This document shows positions 36,560 to 48,418 of a stretch of DNA of 64,000 bases, piece by piece; within the stretch, counting starts at the first letter, position 1; each line of letters opens with the position of its first letter. The position numbers and the translations under genes were made by a program. The notes under the pieces were generated by a model, which was given only the letters and a program-made list of their open reading frames with translations, searched no databases and was not told where the DNA came from. Origin of the DNA: Owenia fusiformis (lineage: Eukaryota; Annelida; Polychaeta; Sabellida; Oweniidae); NCBI GenBank assembly GCA_903813345.2, contig CAIIXF020000008.1:11559278-11623277 (forward strand), in the 5' to 3' direction.

Positions 36560-37857
36560 TGCATATTGATGGATAGATTCATTTATCATCTGTGATAAAT
36601 TATTAAACTATTTTTATGTTGTAATTTTCTACGTTTCCTTAATGTGATTAGTTTGTATCACGTTACAAGTGCATCTAGTAGGCATATATTTAGAACTCAA
36701 TCAAACTCTGCTATTTTTGACTTTCTCGTAGCGTAACCGTTCTTAAACAAAAGTTACTTACCTTCAAGCAGATATCTCAACAATGTCCGAGTGTATCAAC
36801 GTAAGAAAAACTTGCATTCCATTGTTCACGCCTGTGTTCATTTGTGTCGTGCAACTGAGTGATCTGGTCTTGGATAAGTAAGGTAAATGTAAGGTTGCGC
36901 AGGTAAGTTTTAATCCGCCAGAAAGACAATTCCTTTTAACGAGACTCTACAGTTCCGCTTTGTTTCCAGTATTAGTAATTATGCCTCAGCAGCTGTCCGT
37001 CGATTTATACCCTACCGCTAATAGAGAGCCTATGTGACGTTTCCAACAACATCCAATAGAAAGTCTTGATGGCTGAACTTATAGCTATAGATTCTTCCAG
37101 AATTGAATCTCTGATCAAACGAGACTTACTTGTGCAGTCCTCTTGTGAGTCATTGTCATCGCTTGATAAATTGATAAATAGTGACTTTGCATGTGAATGG
37201 ACTTGAACAATTGGTCGATAGTCCGATACCTAGTTCTGTTTGTGAATGAATAAAAAAACAGACTAAATTACTCTTATGTACTTTTTCTTATTTACGATTG
37301 GTTCCGGTTTCCAATCCCCAATGGACTAATCTCCAGTTAATCCGTACCTAGAACTGAATATAAAATACCAAATTAGTGGCTTACCACAGCCAGATAAGCA
37401 AAACTATTACCGTATGGTAGTGTACGTGTTTTGAATACATATTTGATGCTTCTTTATAATTTATTAATTGAATTACAAATATGGTCTCACAGATGGTGTG
37501 TGTTATTTAATTTAGATCTTTTGATACATCGATTATCTATTGTAGCAATTATCTCCATTTAAAAAAGATACTGAACCGGATGTGTCCCTTTTATGAATTT
37601 TCAATTTACTGACTTTATACTTATGAATATTACAAATAACGTAAGAAAGTATTTCAATGAAAGCTGCACACATTTAAAAGCATCTTTTGTATGTTTCAGA
37701 AATATAACACTCTGGCATTGATTACATTGGCCAACGCAATGTTAACTAAACACGTCTGGGTGAACAATGCTGTAATTTAATTCACGGCTAGAAATTATAT
37801 TTCAAGCGAATGCTAATTTCGAATAAAATAGGATTTTAACGTGGGTACCAACAGAAC
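36560..37857. other. intergenic, nothing seen
   Basis: AT-rich, no frame or repeat of note. Confidence 0.6.
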
Positions 37858-39309
37858 CACAGGCTGGTATCGAAAGATTTGTTCGCTGTGACGGAGCATG
37901 ATATTTTTCATAAAAACACTGAGAATACTTCACAAATTATTTTTTAACTCATATGTTTCGTTATATCAAAGAAAATTACTTACTAATGGATATATCATTT
38001 GCGGGTAACCTTCACTTCTGTTTGAGGTCCAATAACGCTAGGAGTAAAAGCTATTGAAAACTGCGCCAGAGTATCAAACTCTAAATTGTACCATTTCTTT
38101 TTTAACGCTTTAATGGCATGATATAGCGACACGATAATATTCACATATGTTTTCAGCATAGCTCCGAATGTATCAATGGGATCTGGAAATATTGGGTCTT
38201 TTTATTTTTTCATGAAAATAATTTTAAACATTTTTTGTCCGCTGTGACGGAGCAGTTTCACAGGTCACATTTGCAATTCGTCACAGCGGACAAAAAAATT
38301 AAATATTATTTTTTATAAAAAAATAAATAGACCCAATACATCAATATCCTATTAATAATAAAGTTGTGCTGAAAATATGTAAATATTATCGTGTCCCTAT
38401 ATCGTGCCATTAAAAAGTTAAAAAAGAAATGGTACATTTTGGAGTATGATACTCCGGCGCCATTTTCAATAGCTTTTCCTCCTAGCGTTATTATCTCACC
38501 GAACTAAGTTCGAGGGGGATATGGGAAAGCCGTCCGTTCGTCCGTCTGTCCGGGCAATAACTCAAATACCGATTGACGGATTTGATTCAAATTTTATAGG
38601 CTTATGCCTCATGGGTGTAGGACCTCTGCTCGTGAAGGAATTTTCAATATGGCCGCTCAATTCAAAATGGCCGCCATTTTTCGTAAAAAATGTGATCTAT
38701 GATAACTAAATTACTAATGGACGGATTTGGTTCCAATTTTATATGCTGATGCCTAGAAACAAAGGAGCTTTTATTCAAGACGCCATTTTTCGCAAGAAAA
38801 CGTAATTTTTGATAACTCAAATACCAGTTAACGGATTTCATCCAAATTTTATACATCTGATGTCTAGGGACACAGTTGTTCGAGAAAACATTTTCAAGAT
38901 GGAGGCTGAATTTCAAAATGGCCGCCATTTTTCCTTTAAAAACGAAATGTTTGATATCTCAAAAACCAGTGAATGGATTTGGTTTAAATTTTAGAAGCTG
39001 ATATGCTCTGTTCAAGAAGGAATTTACAAGTTGGCCAATAATTATCAAAATGTGTTTTGTTCGTTGGGATTTGCTACTCAGTAGATTTGCTGTTTTTCTA
39101 GTTGGACTTCAAACAGAAGTGCAAATTACCCGCAAATGATATATCCATTGCTTGGAGCACGGACCTGAAAGTCCGTGCTTGGAGTAAGTAATTTTCTTTG
39201 GCATAACGACACATGGGTTAAAAATAAATTGTTTGGTTTTCTTAGTGTTTTTTTATGAAATATAGGCATGTTCCGTCACAGCTGACAAATCTTTTGATAC
39301 CAGCCTGTG
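37858..39309. mobile_element. large hairpin (foldback) element, interrupted by a nested insertion
   Basis: The left arm 37858-38249 pairs with 38279-38490 and then, past the insert at 38491-39101, with 39102-39309. The tip is a 19-bp perfect stem (38231-38249 with 38279-38297, TTTTTTGTCCGCTGTGACG). A second copy of GTGACGGAGCA lies near the outer end. No ORF and no clear target duplication. A partial copy of the left arm is at 52727-52925. Confidence 0.8.
38491..39101 (+). mobile_element. non-autonomous rolling-circle-like element (Helitron/Helentron type)
   Basis: It splits the hairpin element, whose intact left arm gives the empty site (CCTAGCGTTATTGGACC read on the opposite strand). The insert starts TTATCTCACCGAAC after A, and ends TGTTTTTCTAG before T, with no duplicated target. 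Near the 5' end is a small stem (CGAAC TAA GTTCG). Near the 3' end CTAC TCA GTAG forms a stem 17 bp before CTAG. The body consists of degenerate ~100-160-bp monomers, each with AAATGGCCGCCATTTTT, TTTGATAACTCAAATACCAG and a TTGGTTCAAATTTTA.A block. No Rep/helicase is encoded. Confidence 0.65.
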
Positions 39310-39798
39310 AGAAGTATCCTACGAGTTTCCTTGTTGGTTTGCAAGATATGGATCATGATAATTGACTTTACCAAATTCAAGATCATAGTGACATGTATGT
39401 AGATTCTCGTTGAATTGTACCACTTAGGCTAGTGTAGCTTACGCACAAAATGTGCACGCGGTGTATATTTTGTTTTGGAGTTTATGAAAGTTTAATAGTG
39501 CACGTTTCAAAATTGGATCAGAACATTCAAACTCGAAATTTACATGATAGACTATTACCATAAGCATAGATAAAGCACTAGTGTCCTTGTGCAACAAATG
39601 AATACTTTAGAAACTATGGTCCGCTAATGAGATCGCTGTCATGTTTTGAAAAATGTATGTGATATTAAGAAACAAACTGGGTCTTAGGGACAAGGTTGAT
39701 CACATGTTTATGCAAAAGTAGAGAAATTTGTTCAAATGACTGGTTCTTTAATTCATTGGCAGCGCAGCCATGATCTCATATTAAATTAATAGGCGTAT

Positions 39799-40185
39799 GC
39801 CTCAGTCACATTTGATCTACGGCAACCGTGCGGCGGCCGTAGCTTCCCCAAATCGAGAAAAATATGCAGCATTAATATTGGAATAATAATATAGTATAAT
39901 TTATGATTGCGTTACAATTAGGTGCTAGGCCAATTTTGGTCGGCGGCGTGCGTCTACGCGGTAGCTAGGCGTCGTCGTCAGTCAAAAACAGCAATATCAG
40001 CAATATTGTTTGTTTGTAAATAGTGATTATTTTCAATTTAACATTTACATAATTTGTATACATGTATCTCCTTTATATAAAGGGCAATAAATATATACAT
40101 ACATACAATACGCAAATGCAGTACGGAGTAGATTTACTATACTGATTTGTAAAGATGGCCGCCGTAGAGAAAATATGACCGAGGC
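39799..40185. mobile_element. MITE, longer member of the 32.4-kb family
   Basis: GCCTCAGTCACATTTGATCT on the left and the inverted GCCGCCGTAGAGAAAATATG..GAGGC on the right. Both copies share ATCGAGAAAAATATGCAGCA after the left end. The centre has extra GC-rich sequence (GGTCGGCGGCGTGCG, GGCGTCGTCGTCAG) and a CATA microsatellite, absent from the short copy. Confidence 0.6.
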
Positions 40186-40189
40186 TAAA

Positions 40190-41119
40190 ATGAGGCAGAT
40201 TACTACATTTGGACTTTACTTCTTCCTTCTTATAAAAGTTGAAAAAAAGTTTGAAAAAATTGTTTCTGTGAGGTTTAGGTGAGGCGCTTGATTTTTGGGA
40301 ATGAAAAACTCACCAAAAAGTGCTAGTGTATTTGTTCTAAATGAATTAAAGTAATTTCCTGCAAGTTATACCGTGTCGTTGTAATATTAAGTACGATATA
40401 TATTTGTTATCATTGAAAATAAGATAAAAAAAACAAGGAAACGTACAAAGAACAAATGAAATCCGTAGATAAAAATTTCAAGTACGTGCTCGCATCCGCT
40501 TCAAACCGAGGAAACTTTAGAAAATACATCTAGGGTCCGGGCTTACTCGTATGAAATATTTCAAAAATAGGTCATCGATTTCATTTCATTTTGATTTCTC
40601 TCATCGGATCAATTGTTTTCTTTCATTCATCCAAATAATGACAAAAGTGAAAAAACTTCACATATTTTAAGTGTGTACTACTTTAATGAAACATGGGAAA
40701 TCACCTATATTTACCTTTACAACTAAGATCTTATTATCAAGGTCAAGTATTAATACCGAAAAAGGAAATGAGGACTAGTTTAATCGTGCAACCCGTTGAA
40801 CTTCGTCACGTTGCCTGTGATACCATGACCATTAGTAAGCAAGGGGACCTAACCGCTATCTGAATTAAGTAGTTTTCAGAAGAATAATGTGACATAAACA
40901 GATAAGTGATTTTTCAACCCTTCAGCTTTTGGTACGTAGATGTTCGAGACATAATTGGTACATAAAAAACTGATTAAATCTTTTATATCATAGACTGTAC
41001 ACATTACTGAATCCAAGATTCATTTTAGGCTGAGTAAACTGATTTATATGGGTCCAAAATGACAAAAAGACAAGGCCCTAAGAATGATAATACTACAAAA
41101 TGGAAGAAAGCCATTAGTT
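40190..41119. other. intergenic, nothing seen
   Basis: AT-rich; no frame or repeat of note. Confidence 0.6.
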
Positions 41120-41927
41120 CGTTCATGTGTTTGTACAATAACTTAAATATCAGGCGACGAATTCATTGTGTTCGGAATTTCAGAAGACTGGTGTCTTAGG
41201 TACAGAAGAAATTTTCAAGGTTGTCGCTGGCTTTAAAAATGTCTCCCGTTTCCATGAAAAAATGTAAATATTATATGTAAAATTTGGTCCAAATTTAATG
41301 TCTTATGGAAAGGGGACCCCTGCCTTTTTAACATGATTGGTCATTTCAAAATGGCCGCTTTTTCTAAAAAATCTAATCTTAGATAACTCAACTACCAGTT
41401 AACGGATATGGCTCATATGCTGCAGATGCCTTATGGACATAGCTTTCTGCTCAAGAAGGAACTAGTTACCTCTAAATATGGCCGTTGAATTTCAAAATGG
41501 CCACCATCTCTCATGAGTAGCACAATTTGGTCCTATTATATTGACTCGTGTCTTATGGCTAAAAGACCTTTGGTCAAGAAAGCATTTTCAATGTGGCCAC
41601 TTATTTTGAAATGGACACAATTTTTTCTTAAACATGTAATCTTTAATATTTCAAATATCAGTTGACGGATTTGGTTCAAATTGAATGTACTGATTCCCCA
41701 GGGATATGGGACTCTGCTTAAATCAACATGGCTTCATTCTAAAAAGAAAATCATAAGATGGTGTCACCAGTCACTTCAAATCATAGAGGTAGATTTTGCC
41801 AAAAGGAAACAATACGGCTCCTGGTTATTCTATGTATTGTTAAAAATGATGAGTGCTTTAGTAAATATGTATTTGGTGGATTTGCTACCCCGTAGATCAG
41901 TCATTCCAGATAGTAATGCCCCAATCA
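41120..41927 (+). repeat. degenerate copy of the rolling-circle-like monomer family
   Basis: Several monomers carry TTTCAAAATGGCC, GTTGACGGATTTGGTTCAAA and CTCAAGAAGGA blocks. The 3' hairpin GCTACCCCGTAG is at about 41884-41895, but the usual CTAG end is replaced by other sequence. The 93-codon frame at 41681-41962 is within this repeat. Confidence 0.5.
41898..41927 (+). repeat. 30-bp sequence perfectly inverted at 44834-44863
   Basis: CAGTCATTCCAGATAGTAAT and ten further bases are the exact reverse complement of 44834-44863, 2.9 kb away, while the flanks differ. Confidence 0.8.
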
Positions 41928-41964
41928 CATTTTTCTGTCCACGTGCATTTTCTCTAAAATAGCC

Positions 41965-43439
41965 CCGTGCCTGTAGTGTTAATCATTATGGTTGTATAGG
42001 ATGGTTCAGTGCCTAATATTGTCACTTTAAGTTTGGCTGCATTTGTCCACACATATGTGTTGTCACAATCAGTTAAGTCAGAAATTCTTAAATTACGTTA
42101 TTGTCGCCAAGAAGCATTTTTAGGTATATGGAAGAAAACAGACTAAGTTTATTTATCACAACCCGTATTATATATTTTCACGGGTAACAATGATGTGTAA
42201 GAAATATTCATGCGGAGTTTCAAATCGAAATACTAATAAGAACCTCTTCTTTTCAACGTTATAATAATGTCGCCAGATTCTTGAAAGTTACTGCCTGTTG
42301 CATGTATACCTGATATGGAGCTTATACTAATAAAATATGTGACTTTTACCTTAAAACCAACATCAAATACTAGTATACATATAAAATATTCATGAAATAT
42401 ACAGAATGTCAATGTATTTACCAAGATAAATAATTTGTGACCTGTCAAAAAATATTTTTTGAAACGTATGGATAAGGACTTTAAACTACGTTACCACCAA
42501 ATATCCAGCATAATTGAAGAACGAAGGCACTGTTTTCCACATATATTGTACTGCTGCCTTGGGTGACTTGATATGAGACCCTACTCTGTCGGTTAGTACT
42601 GAATTAATAATTGATTCGCAATGATGTCACATATATTAAATAACGTTACTTTAAACTACGTGAGCCTTTTTTACGAAACAATCCTATTTTGACTTGTTTG
42701 ACTCAAAGCTGTGTATTATATCTGACAATCGACTACAATCCATCAAAATAATTGAAAATATGTTAATAAATACCTAACTCCATTCACAATCTCAGTAAAG
42801 AACATTTAAGTAATTTTTGGATAATAATTTTGAAGCACATCATTCATTAGAAAGGTGTTATTTGTGGTGCAAGAACAAAGTTTTCAATTTGAAATATATG
42901 AATAAATTACGTTATGTGTTACGTGTTAAGGAAATGGTGAAACAGAAACCTTTTTGAATTTTGAATTCCTGCTGATTTTATTTTCTTGTACAAAATAAAG
43001 TATGAAGGCATGTAAAAGTTTCAAGAAATTATCGTCACAACGTTTTCCTTTATTGAGTCTGGTAAGACGTTTATTTTAACTCCAGGAAATGCTGAAATTT
43101 CATGAAAACATTCAAATGGACGTCTTTTCAATTTCCAATGTTTTCTCAAAGTTTCTTTACAACACTTGAATTACCATGGACCTTTTACCAAGTTTATTAA
43201 AAGAAGATAATGTGATAATGTTTTCCTGAAAAACAAGGAAATGCACACATGCCATCATACTTTATTTTCAACAGAAAATAACATGTGCAGGTAAATCAAT
43301 TTTTCAAAAATGTTTTCGTTGTACACCATTACCTTAAGCGGTACCACACACCCAGAGTAGAGCTTCCCCCTAAAAAAGGTTTGTTTCTTGCTTTGCATCG
43401 TGAAGTGCAAAAATGAGCCCCAGAGAAAGAGCACTGACG
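41965..43439. other. intergenic, nothing seen
   Basis: Short chance frame at 42233-42448 only. Confidence 0.6.
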
Positions 43440-43740
43440 CAGACGAACCCTATGATAATGAACCAGCTGTTATGTACATGATTGACAATTATACTGCTGC
43501 AGTCTATGATGGTGCTTGGTATACTGTATTGGAAAATTAGTTAATGCGGATATGGTGTGCTATGAAACATCATTTATGATTAACAGACGGGGGTATTTTC
43601 AGTGGCCTTCACTAGAACATGTACTCTGGGTAGCCAGAACGTGTACTTTGGGTAGAATATGCAAACGTTCTTTCCCAAATAGTGGATTTGATTCCCAAGT
43701 AAGAGAATGCAAAAATGTTCAAGATTACCTGAACTGATGA
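43440..43740 (+). pseudogene. frameshifted remnant of a transposon-type protein
   Basis: One frame reads VMYMIDNYTAAVYDGAWYTV and stops at 43538. A second, from about 43530, reads NADMVCYETSFM, then GYFQWPSLEHVLWV and QDYLN, ending at 43735. Together they resemble a recurring domain in repeat-derived ORFs: YD..W..G, then F.WP...D..WV, then a short tail. The frame change near 43530 breaks it. Recognition is from memory of the pattern, so it is tentative. Confidence 0.4.
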
Positions 43741-43744
43741 TGAA

Positions 43745-45845
43745 CTATTTGTCTCCAAAATTGAATTAAGAGACAATGACATCTGATATGTGGTTTTGGA
43801 CAGATATGATTTGAAAATACATTACAGTACTTTTTAGCGACGTCTCTAGAGTTGTTGAGTAAATTGATAAAGTTGTTATAAGAAGTTCAAGTTTTACATA
43901 GACTTTGAACAATATTTGCTCTCATTATCTAATGACTACAGTTTCTTAACAAGCGTTACCAAAATTTGCTGATTCAGTGCTAGGATAAGGGGTCTAATAC
44001 CAACTACATTTAGCACCATTATTATTCACAATATGTAATGATTGGTCTGTTTTTTTCATTGTAATGTCTTCTTGATCAGATTTAATGACACATGAAGCTG
44101 ATGTTCCAAGATGTTAATCTACGTTACCATTCGTTTAAATATAGTACCCAAATGCTATATTTTACATGAACATAGTGTGTTTTCATAAAAATGAGTTTCT
44201 CTTTTATATAAAACGGACCAAATTAATTCTTTGGAAACCACTGTATTGTGCAACTGATTGAATTGAAAATGTCAGCTCCCAGCAATTAATATACGTTATG
44301 TAGACATGTTCAATGCTTGAGCTTTTTTACAAATAAATAAACGTGGCAGTATCCAATATTAGTGTTCAGCAATGCAGAGATATACTCCTTTGCTTTGCTA
44401 AAAAGTATTAAATTGAGGGAATGTTCACAAAAGATTTACACTTAATGATTGAATGACTGACAAACATTATGAAAATTATAATTTTAAGGACAAAAAAAAA
44501 ATATTTGTAATTGAGCAAAAAATTTCAAATGCCAACTATCATTAATCCTTCTGATAAGTATCAGTACCCTAATGTCTGTACTTTAAGGTAGAAAAACATT
44601 TTATTTGGTAGCACTGTCATAAATTGAGAAGCATTCAAGTCAATTAAGATGGTGCCTATAACGTAATTTAAAGTGGCACAAAAACTTTAGATGTGTACCA
44701 CATATTTCAAATCAAAATTTCTTCGAAACCAAGAGAGTCTAAAAGCCAATTTTTGGGTATTATGCTGTAGACATAAAATAACAAGGTATGACGTGAAACG
44801 GAGAAACTTTATTTTTTATCATTTTCCGAAAACTGATTGGGGCATTACTATCTGGAATGACTGAGAGTTGCTGTTTCTCTAGTTTCGATCGTTTCCCGTG
44901 CCAAGTTCCGTTACCGGTACTAGTGAGGTAACTACTCACGGTAGTGTCAAAATGAATGGTCATAACAGGAGTGGGTGTCCAAATAAGATAGAAGAGAACA
45001 TTGGCATGTCGCCGTGTCTATCCTGTCATTAAGAATCTCATTAGTTGTATCTCCCTCTTGAAAATTGGGAAGTATTTAATAAATCATCAATCACGACGTT
45101 GTTTTGACACATTTTCACATTATCACAAATGTACTAGTGTCATCCACTATCGCATTATTCCACCTATGAATTCGAATTGATTTGGATATCCGTGAATCCA
45201 GAGCGGGATTATCGTCCCTTGAATTATTACGGAGACATTACACTCTGGGAGGTTCAGGTTAATGTCCAAAAGTCTCAAGTCTGTGATTGCTCCAATTCAC
45301 CTGATTGCATAGTGGAGATGTTTTGTACGTCATTTTTATGTCACCATCGACATATTCAGTCTTCAACTGTTGTGTACGGTGTTCTGCGGTGGGCGTCTAT
45401 TACCAATGGCAGGTGGTGACATTTTACATGTTAATGTCTTGTGAGTTTCACGACATCATTTCATTTGTATCGAAGACGAATAACCAGGTCTATTAATAAA
45501 AATTGATACTCCGTTTATTGTATTGGAATGATTAGAAATAATCATGCAAGGAATATGTCGCACACCGTCGCTTTCCACTAGGTCTAGGTAGGAAAGATCG
45601 AAACGTTGTGAATCAAGATGCATGTCGCATTGTTAATTGCTAATCCCAGGATCATTCATGCATCTTTTTTATTTACAGAGGATATATGATTTATGGATAA
45701 AATAGCCACTTGTAAACATGTGCCAATGTTAAGCCAATGCTAAGTCTGCAAGTATCTTCAACATTTCTTTATTGTTTTGAACACAGAGAATTATGGATCT
45801 GACAAAAAATATCTTCCGGGATTTGATGGTTCCGTTTTGTTTCTA
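43745..45845. other. intergenic, little seen
   Basis: Apart from the 30-bp inverted partner at 44834, only short frames (44760-44963, 45177-45496). Confidence 0.55.
44834..44863 (-). repeat. 30-bp sequence, inverted partner of 41898-41927
   Basis: Exact partner of 41898-41927. It is followed by GTTGCTGTTTCTCTAG, which resembles the CTAG 3' end of the rolling-circle-like family at 39101. Confidence 0.8.
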
Positions 45846-45849
45846 ACGT

Positions 45850-46017
45850 CATGGACGTAATCAGGAGTTTGCGAGGCAAATTTTGTTTGGGGAGGCTTTG
45901 AGTCAAAAGCGAAATAACGATATTGCATTATCACAATTTCGTTTGAAAAAAGGACGTCTGAATTAACTTCCTAAAACTTTTTGGACTAGCCCCGCCTCAT
46001 GCCTGGATACGTCCATG
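45850..46017. mobile_element. possible short hAT-like MITE
   Basis: CATGGACGTAATCAGGAGTT on the left resembles the inverse of the right end (CATGGACGTATCCAGGCATG). GAGGC follows in both. No target duplication is seen. Moderate similarity over about 30 bp. Confidence 0.4.
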
Positions 46018-46416
46018 GATGTATGTGCACTGAAATGACGAACGATAATGACGTACATCATTGACGTTATTACGATTTCCCTGTCATCATAAGCCATTTA
46101 TTATCCATTGTACTCAATTTAAGCACTCCAAGGTGTAATAATCCCAGTAAACATACCGGAGTTTTTACGACCAGATTTATGCCTCGGTTAATCAACTTTA
46201 TTCTACTTAGTCTTGACGAGATGTGGGGGCTAGACCTGCGAACTTTGTCATTATGATCAATCATAGACTACTATAGAGCTCATGATCTGGAACAGCTTTT
46301 ATGATTTATACGGATGTCTGCGTGGTACCCATCCACACAAATAATCACAGAGAACAGGTGGTATGCTGATAATCTATCGTTAAATAACACGTTCTGAGCA
46401 TATAGTAGTGCAAACT

Positions 46417-47965
46417 AGGGTGATAAATGACCACCTCTTAACTAAGGTTCCAATACACCGTTGGAAACTGCAGAGAGTCTCAGCTTTAAGAATCTGACCT
46501 TCATTTAAATTTTTAGAAAATGCAAAATTGGACATTAACCCTTTCATCACCAAGGGGTCAATTACTCATTTCATGACAAATACCCCTATGGCCAGAATGG
46601 ATTATTTTTAAGTTTACAATAACGTATTCAATATCAAATTATAATTTCGAGAATATTTAAGAGTGCAAAGCCAGATCGGCTGAGATAGGGGTCATTAAGT
46701 GCAGTGCCCCATTATGTTACAAAATGCGTCAGAATTTTTGTTTTCGGTAGATATGAGATTTGATATTTGAAAACAATGTGTACATTTGGGGTATTTAGGA
46801 ATGTTGAATACAAATTACTATTTTTTCCTGATAATATTAAGATTTCAGCAAGTGTGTATTGACGTAACATGAGAATAGTACAATAACGTCATTTCTGCGG
46901 GCAATATAGTGAAATATTGGCCCTCGGTCCAATATTTCACTATGTTGCCCGCAGAAAAAATGACTAAATTAGTATTATTACCACCGTTAATGACCAGGAC
47001 TGAAACAGCAGGAAAATCTTACGCACTGAATCTTAATTTCCCGGGGAAAATTGCAGGTCATTAATTGCATTATTGACCGGCAATATTGACCGCCACTTTG
47101 ACGTTACATATTGCTCAGGGCGATATAGTAAAATGAATGCCTTCTAAACTTGCACTAAAACCCCTAGAACTGGCCCGACAAGGTGGTAATAATATGCACA
47201 TTTGATTTAACATTGGGTATCATCATATCCCTTTTGACCTTATTATATTTTAAAACCCCTTATAAGTACAATTATACCAATACTGTAATTCTTTCTAAGG
47301 GAATACAAACATTAAATCTATAAACAAATGGTGTTTAATAGGTGTTTCACAACTATTTAAGTAAAGTAGCATCCGCCAAAATATTTGGCCTTTGAGCTCT
47401 ATTGCGAGGCTTATTTTTCACACAGCATATTTTTATTTCACTAGAATTCTATACCAGGAATGCATAATGTCAACTATTGAAGACTCCAAGGAATACCCTC
47501 TGGGACAATCAGTTCATAAAGGCATTTTGAGAACAATATATTTTATGTAGAGCCTCCCTCCAAACCCCATTTGAGCTTATCAGAGTGATAAAAATGAAGT
47601 ACATTTTTCTGTTTTATATGAAAAATCGATGAAAAAGTATGATGTGAAAAAGAAACTTGGCATTGTTTTGATGGATATTTGGGTAGTAATTTCAAGATGA
47701 AGCATCATAATTATAAACTGTTGTGTTGCCTAGACCATCAACTTTGTCGTTTTGGATTTTTAGAATAGAAACCGATTGTCAAAACATTTTTTGATTGAAA
47801 AAGCATGATTGATTTCTTAATTTTACCCCTTGGTGATGAGAGGGTCAATATCTAGTTTTGCATCCAGTGAAAATTCGAATGGAGGCTAGATTCTCAAAGC
47901 TGACACTCTCAGCTTTCCTATGGTGTATTGGAACCTTAGTGCAGAAGAGGTAATATAAAAATCAC
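46417..47965. mobile_element. 1.5-kb TIR element with a strong internal hairpin
   Basis: ACTAAGGTTCCAATACACC (46441-46459) is perfectly inverted at 47922-47940. Weaker inverted similarity extends outward (ACCTCTT, then CTA/GGG.TGAT) and inward (CACCAAGGGGTCAAT against its near-inverse at ~47825). No ORF of note and no clear target duplication. Confidence 0.7.
46892..46957. repeat. 29-bp stem, 8-bp loop hairpin
   Basis: Arms 46892-46920 and 46929-46957 pair with a single mismatch (TTTCTGCGGGCAATATAGTG ... on the left), loop CCCTCGGT. A degenerate relative (GGCAATATTGACC, CGATATAGTAAAATG) lies at 47078-47135. Confidence 0.9.
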
Positions 47966-48224
47966 TAAGGAGCGAACTTAGAGGTTCTATTTTGCACAAG
48001 TACATGTAATAGGCAAATTGATCACGATTTCTGACACAACACGCGAGCGCAATGTCAATAGTTTTCCAGGCCTATATCTTCCAGAGAAGCCAAAATTAAG
48101 AACGGAAATTGATAGCCAAGTTTCATTCTCGTCAATATCGAGCCACTTTCAGGAGCAATTCTGACTTGAAATAATGATACTGATCGTCAATATCTATCTA
48201 CCAAATTCTATCTTACAAATTGCT

Positions 48225-48418
48225 TTAGAGGGGGAACAAGGCCTGCAGAGAGAAAATTCGAAAAGTTTTACTTCTGAGCTATCAGGGCAACATTTGGCTT
48301 AACATCTTCTTTGGCATATCTATTTTCCTAAAATGTGTGAATAAACTATCAATTTCAGCATTAAGAAGTGTAAATTCAGTTCAAAGCTTCTATAGAGGGA
48401 GTCCCACTTAAACGATTT
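48225..48418 (-). repeat. dispersed repeat, inverted copy of the 9965-10155 segment
   Basis: Read on the minus strand, GAAGCTTTGAACTGAATTTACAC-type sequence, ATTTTAGGAAAATAGATATG, AGATGTTAAGCCAAATGTTG and GATAGCTCAGAA follow the order seen at 9.97-10.16 kb, with moderate divergence. Confidence 0.55.

Noticed and set aside
46892-46957. Rho-independent terminator or microRNA precursor
   Set aside because: Not a bacterial genome; the hairpin lies in a TIR element and nothing shows processing.
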